Origin: Tomocerus qinae
Taxonomy: Eukaryota > Arthropoda > Collembola > Entomobryomorpha > Tomoceridae
NCBI GenBank assembly: GCA_020055645.1
Contig: CM034546.1
Location: 35,960,001 to 36,024,000 of the forward strand
Length of the DNA stretch: 64,000 bases
Direction of reading: 5' to 3'
Shown: positions 60,426-64,000 of the stretch, piece by piece
Layout: each line of letters begins with the position of its first letter
Position numbering within the stretch: the first letter of the stretch is position 1
Notes under the pieces: generated by a model
The model's input: only the letters and a program-made list of their open reading frames with translations
Told to the model about the DNA's origin: nothing
Databases searched by the model: none
Position numbers and translations under genes: made by a program

Positions 60426-62362
60426 ATGGTGACAGCATATTCAGTTAAACTAATAGCTTTGTACGTAAGTTGGGGTAACTTTTGGGGAAGTGTCCCATTT
60501 ACATGGGATGTAAAATTTCCAAGAAAATATCTAAAAATGTCTACGAACAAATACATCAGAGCCAAGTGGCGTATTTTCATTCTGTACTCTCATTTATATT
60601 GGCTTTACAATTTTGTAAGAGGTGTCTACGAAACGGTTTGGGGAGATAGAATTTTATCATCGCTCTTTTACGTCGTCGGTTTGGCCATGACAATTCCAAT
60701 GGTATTGGTACACGTCACACTCTGGAAACAACGGATATTCTTAGAGAGTCTTAACGATCTAATCCATATAACCACGCAACTACGTAGTAAGTACTACCTT
60801 TTACTAAATAAGAAAATGGCTTTCTAACAATTATTACCATTTTGTCCTCAAAGGTTTTTGAAAATATTTTAGTATTAAGTTGGGTAAATAAAAACTATTA
60901 GTCCTATTTATACAAGTATACTACTAACAGATTTAATAATAATTTCATTGAATACAGAGAAATACTATGTGTAAAAGAACAATAACATAATGGTTTCGGT
61001 TGTTTGGATATAAATATTATTTGGTCTCCTAATTTTAGTGACCATTATATTGCTATTAAAACAAATAGTTTTTTAAATATAATTTTTAAGACATTAGTGA
61101 ATTAAATTGAAAAATAATAGTACTAGGAGGTTTACATACAATGTATAATAGAATTAATATATTCTTTAATTTATAAATCTCACTGTGATTTGACCATGGT
61201 CATTCTATAAGTGTTATAATTTTAAAACATACAACATTTGACTCGTATAAGACCTTTAATCAATTTCATAAAAATCATAATCGGTAAACTATGATTGACT
61301 TCAGTTCTATAACTTGTATAAATGTTCATGCACCTTCTATTATATACAGGAAATGATTATTTTATTACCCTTGGTTTGAAACAGATGTGTATTTCAAAAA
61401 GAAATACAAAAACCGATACGTTACTCTGGATGCCCTTTTATTGAACGGCCTGATAATCACCGTAACCAGTCCATTGCTATTTGGAGTTGGAATAATAATT
61501 TTACATCCGTTCACGCCATTTCTCCTAACATCACTTCATGAAAGTTGTTTTATATTCATTCCCTCTGGCAGCATTGCACATTTGGTTTGTATTCTGTGGA
61601 TTTGCCTTCACAATGATGCATGCAGCAATTGTACTGGTATTTTGGCTTCTCACTCCTACCAATTTTCGACGAACTGAGGTAACTTACTAAATTTATAATT
61701 AAAAATTGTCGATTTGCATGCATCAATTAAAAATTACTTTACTCCAACTTTTAATTTACATCATTTCCCTTTTTCAGTGTATGAATTGGAAAATTTTAAA
61801 TATAAATAAATTAATAAGTTTTAAAAAAGGTTCTTTATTTTAATCAAACATCAATTCCAGGTTTGACAAGGATAGCTATCGTACTGTTCGTGAATTCCGA
61901 GAAATTAAAAAAGTATGTCAAATATACAGATTATGTCAGTTGACTATTAAACAAGTCAATGCAGTCTACTCATCTGTTGTCCTCATCTTGCAATTTATAT
62001 ACAAAAGACAAGTATACTTGTCATACTTCTTGGCCATCGTCAACTATTCTCACTTCGACAACACATTGCTACTAGCTTTAATCTTTTGGGCTACTTTGCA
62101 AAATTTTACTTGGGCGACAATCCTCTATATCGCTTGCCATACATTTGAGGACAGCTCCTCTACAATCGACTCATGGAAACATGTTTCTAGCCCCAGTTAT
62201 TCTGGGTTTCAGAAAAAGATATTCAAGAAATTTGTAAGATCCTGCCAGCCATGCCCAATTCATGTCGGACGATATTCTATCATTCGTCGCAGTAAAATCA
62301 TCAAATTTTTATATTCTATAAGCCTGGGAACAATGGAAGCAATTTTGACATTCCGCAAATAA
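60426..62362 (+). pseudogene. Gustatory-type receptor C3, two +1 frameshifts in exon 2
   Basis: Exons are 60426-60786 (phase 1), 61385-61678 (phase 2) and 61861-62362. Exons 1 and 3 are intact and strongly like C1 and C2: MVTAYSVKL then YVSWGNFWGSVPFTW at the start, and VYSSVVLILQFIYKRQVYLS, then SISLGTMEAILTFRK at the end. In exon 2 ATTCCCTCTGG has one C more than C2 (ATTCCTCTGG) near 61561. GTATTTTGGCTTC has one T more than C2 near 61640. The two +1 changes break the TSL...FTMMHAAIVL part. Two codons are also absent compared with C2 (HES region). It would encode about 384 residues if the two indels were absent. Both sit in short homopolymers, so sequence error remains possible. Confidence 0.8.
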
Positions 62363-63315
62363 AAGGCAAAAAAGATCACTCATTATAGTAGCGTATGTGC
62401 TCCACTCCTATAAGTTAGATAAAATTATATGTTAAGTGTTAAACAGGACTACGCTTAATGCCTAGACAGTAACTAACGCTAACTTGTATTATCACAGATA
62501 TATAGACTAAGTTTATAATACTGGCTCCCTAGTAATTCAAAATTTTGATTTTTTTATTTAAATAATAATTTTGACGACATCTTACTTTTTAAAAACTATT
62601 GGAAACTAATTTCTAAACTGTTGACTAACTATTAATGAATATCATTGCTAATTTATGCCAATTATTGACTATCATTTTATAATAAACACAATTTTAGTTC
62701 TATTTATGGTATCTGTGTTTGTATTGACGTTTTAAAGTATTATGCGTTAACTTTTTTTGGCTAATTACATTTAAATTGTAAGCCACATGATTTATAATCT
62801 CCAATGTGTACTTTGATAGTCGATTGATTAAAGAAATCTTTGGCCAATGACTTCATATTTACTATTTGATCATTACAAAGTCCATATTTAATATTTCTCA
62901 TTTATTTTTACCACTCGATATGCACTACAGACCAAGCAATAGCGCCTCCTCCCTAAATCTGAGAAAAAGAGAAGATTTTTTCCATAAAAGACCAAAAATT
63001 GCAAAAATTTTTCGCGCTTGTGTTACATTTGCCATTATTTTTGGTTCCGCCCCCCCCCTTTCACCAAATTTCTGAATACGTGCCTGTTTCAGACAGTTGG
63101 CAACTGTTAAAGATTAATGGCACCATATAACAATTCATTTTGTCGGCAAAAATAAATTATTAGTCCTTCAATTTAACCTGTTAACATGAGAATGTGACTT
63201 TTTGACCTCTTATTTGATTATTTCTGAGACTGGTGATTGAATGTATGGTTAAGCTTAAGCTTGTAAGCATATTCCATTTATTAGCACGTAGATTAATGTA
63301 ACAATTAATGTACAA
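62363..63315. other. Intergenic with a dispersed repeat
   Basis: No gene recognised. 62940-63085 is the reverse counterpart of the repeat at 36965-37135. The flank just left of the retroelement contains no RNase H or integrase sequence. Confidence 0.5.
62940..63085. repeat. Dispersed MITE-like repeat, second copy
   Basis: Starts GCGCCTCCTCC, then CTAAATCTGAGAAAA, an A/T-rich core and a C-run ending near GAATACGTGCCT. It corresponds in reverse orientation to 36965-37135. C-runs next to a (G/T)AATACGTGC-type end link it to the short insertion at 54610. No target duplication seen. Confidence 0.55.
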
Positions 63316-64000
63316 TTAATTATAGTCTAGTCCATGTAACATTACATCTTCGCACATAGCTTCTTTCATAATATTGAAAGAATTTTCTTGCAATTGGCTC
63401 CAAATGAAAGGAACACCTTTTTTCAACAATTTATACATTGGTTCAAATTTGTCTGCGAATTTATCAATAAATGACGAATACCAGACACAAAGTCCGTGAA
63501 ACCTAAGAATGTCCTTTTTATTCGCCGGGCGTGGAAAATCTACAATAGCCCGAACTTTCTCTGGTTCCTTTTTTAACCCATCTTGTGAGATTACATGACC
63601 GAGAAACGATAATTCTCGCTTACAGAAGTGTGATTTTTCTTTATTAATAGTTAACCCGGCTAACTTTAATTTATCAAAAACAGATTCTAAGTGAGTGAAG
63701 TGTTCCTGAACTGTTTTTGAAAAGATCACAATGTCGTCCATGAAGACGAAAGCAAACTTATTTATACAATCAGCTAATACTCTATTCATCAAAGTGACAA
63801 AACTAGCTGGGGCATTACGTAAACCGAATGGCATGACAAGCCACTCCCACAGCTGTCCACACGCGTGAAATGCAGTTTTAGGAATACTATCTCTATGTAG
63901 TCTAATTTGCCAGAATCCAGATTGTAGATCTATGACACTATACCAACCTCCAGTTGGCAAAAGACGTAAAATGTGGTTTGCGTTATGCATAGGATTAGCA
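63316..64000 (-). mobile_element. Ty3/Gypsy-type LTR retrotransposon, reverse transcriptase fragment
   Basis: The minus-strand frame enters from the window edge and ends at TAA 63316. It shows the RT core motifs in order: VIDLQSGFWQI, AFHACGQLWEW followed by MPFGLRNAPASF, the catalytic FVFMDDIVIFS (YxDD variant), LGHVISQDGL, and the thumb/connection HGLCVWYSSFIDKFA. The frame stops at the junction where the RNase H domain should begin (LHGLDYN then stop), and no RNase H or integrase follows leftwards. The element is therefore 3'-truncated or broken. The rest of pol and gag would lie beyond the window. Confidence 0.9.

Overview
The window looks like an arthropod nuclear genome, perhaps a springtail (Collembola) or another hexapod relative. 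The DNA is AT-rich, genes have several short GT-AG introns, mobile-element debris is dense, and the main gene content is chemoreceptors: five or six insect-type 7-transmembrane gustatory-like receptors plus two divergent ionotropic receptors. The lineage is an inference; no marker gene fixes it.

Layout. 1-7.2 kb: a perfect 90-bp-arm hairpin, the 3' part of a TPR-like gene (1546-2874), and a complete three-exon gene for a secreted protein of unknown family (3801-6831). 7.4-8.2 kb: an internally deleted pogo-type DNA transposon. 9.1-12.0 kb: an intronless HYD1-type ADP-ribosyltransferase gene (9145-9504, minus) lies head-to-head with an eight-exon MacroD-like macrodomain gene (10458-12018, plus). 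One family adds ADP-ribose to targets and the other removes it. 12.2-12.6 kb: a GC-rich foldback. 13.3-15.3 kb: an ionotropic receptor with an apparent frameshift. 18.4-19.7 kb: a gustatory-like receptor with an apparent frameshift.

23-62 kb is a chemoreceptor cluster. Its backbone is a large inverted duplication (about 23.3-29.0 kb and 49.4-56.1 kb). The left arm holds receptor A (frameshifted) and the right arm receptor B (intact). Each arm also carries a remnant in which a receptor's first codons are joined to its last ones. Between and beside the arms lie an intact 824-aa ionotropic receptor (29848-32322), receptor D (exon 1 lacks its N-terminal part, two frameshifts, a 1.6-kb element in its intron) and a three-member direct family C1, C2, C3 (33.9, 41.4 and 60.4 kb). 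All three C copies have one or two small indels, mostly in short homopolymers. A conserved segment recurs upstream of the C copies, and once more at 36.5 kb where no C gene follows.

Mobile DNA includes two copies of an unclassified element with TIR core GTATGGCACACA, hAT-type MITEs with 8-bp target duplications, a mariner-like MITE, a FLYWCH/Mutator-like element, a GC-rich retroposon-like insertion with a perfect 12-bp target duplication, and the end of a Ty3/Gypsy reverse transcriptase at the right edge. Exon models were built by eye from reading-frame phase and GT-AG sites. All family calls rest on motif recognition, without database searches.
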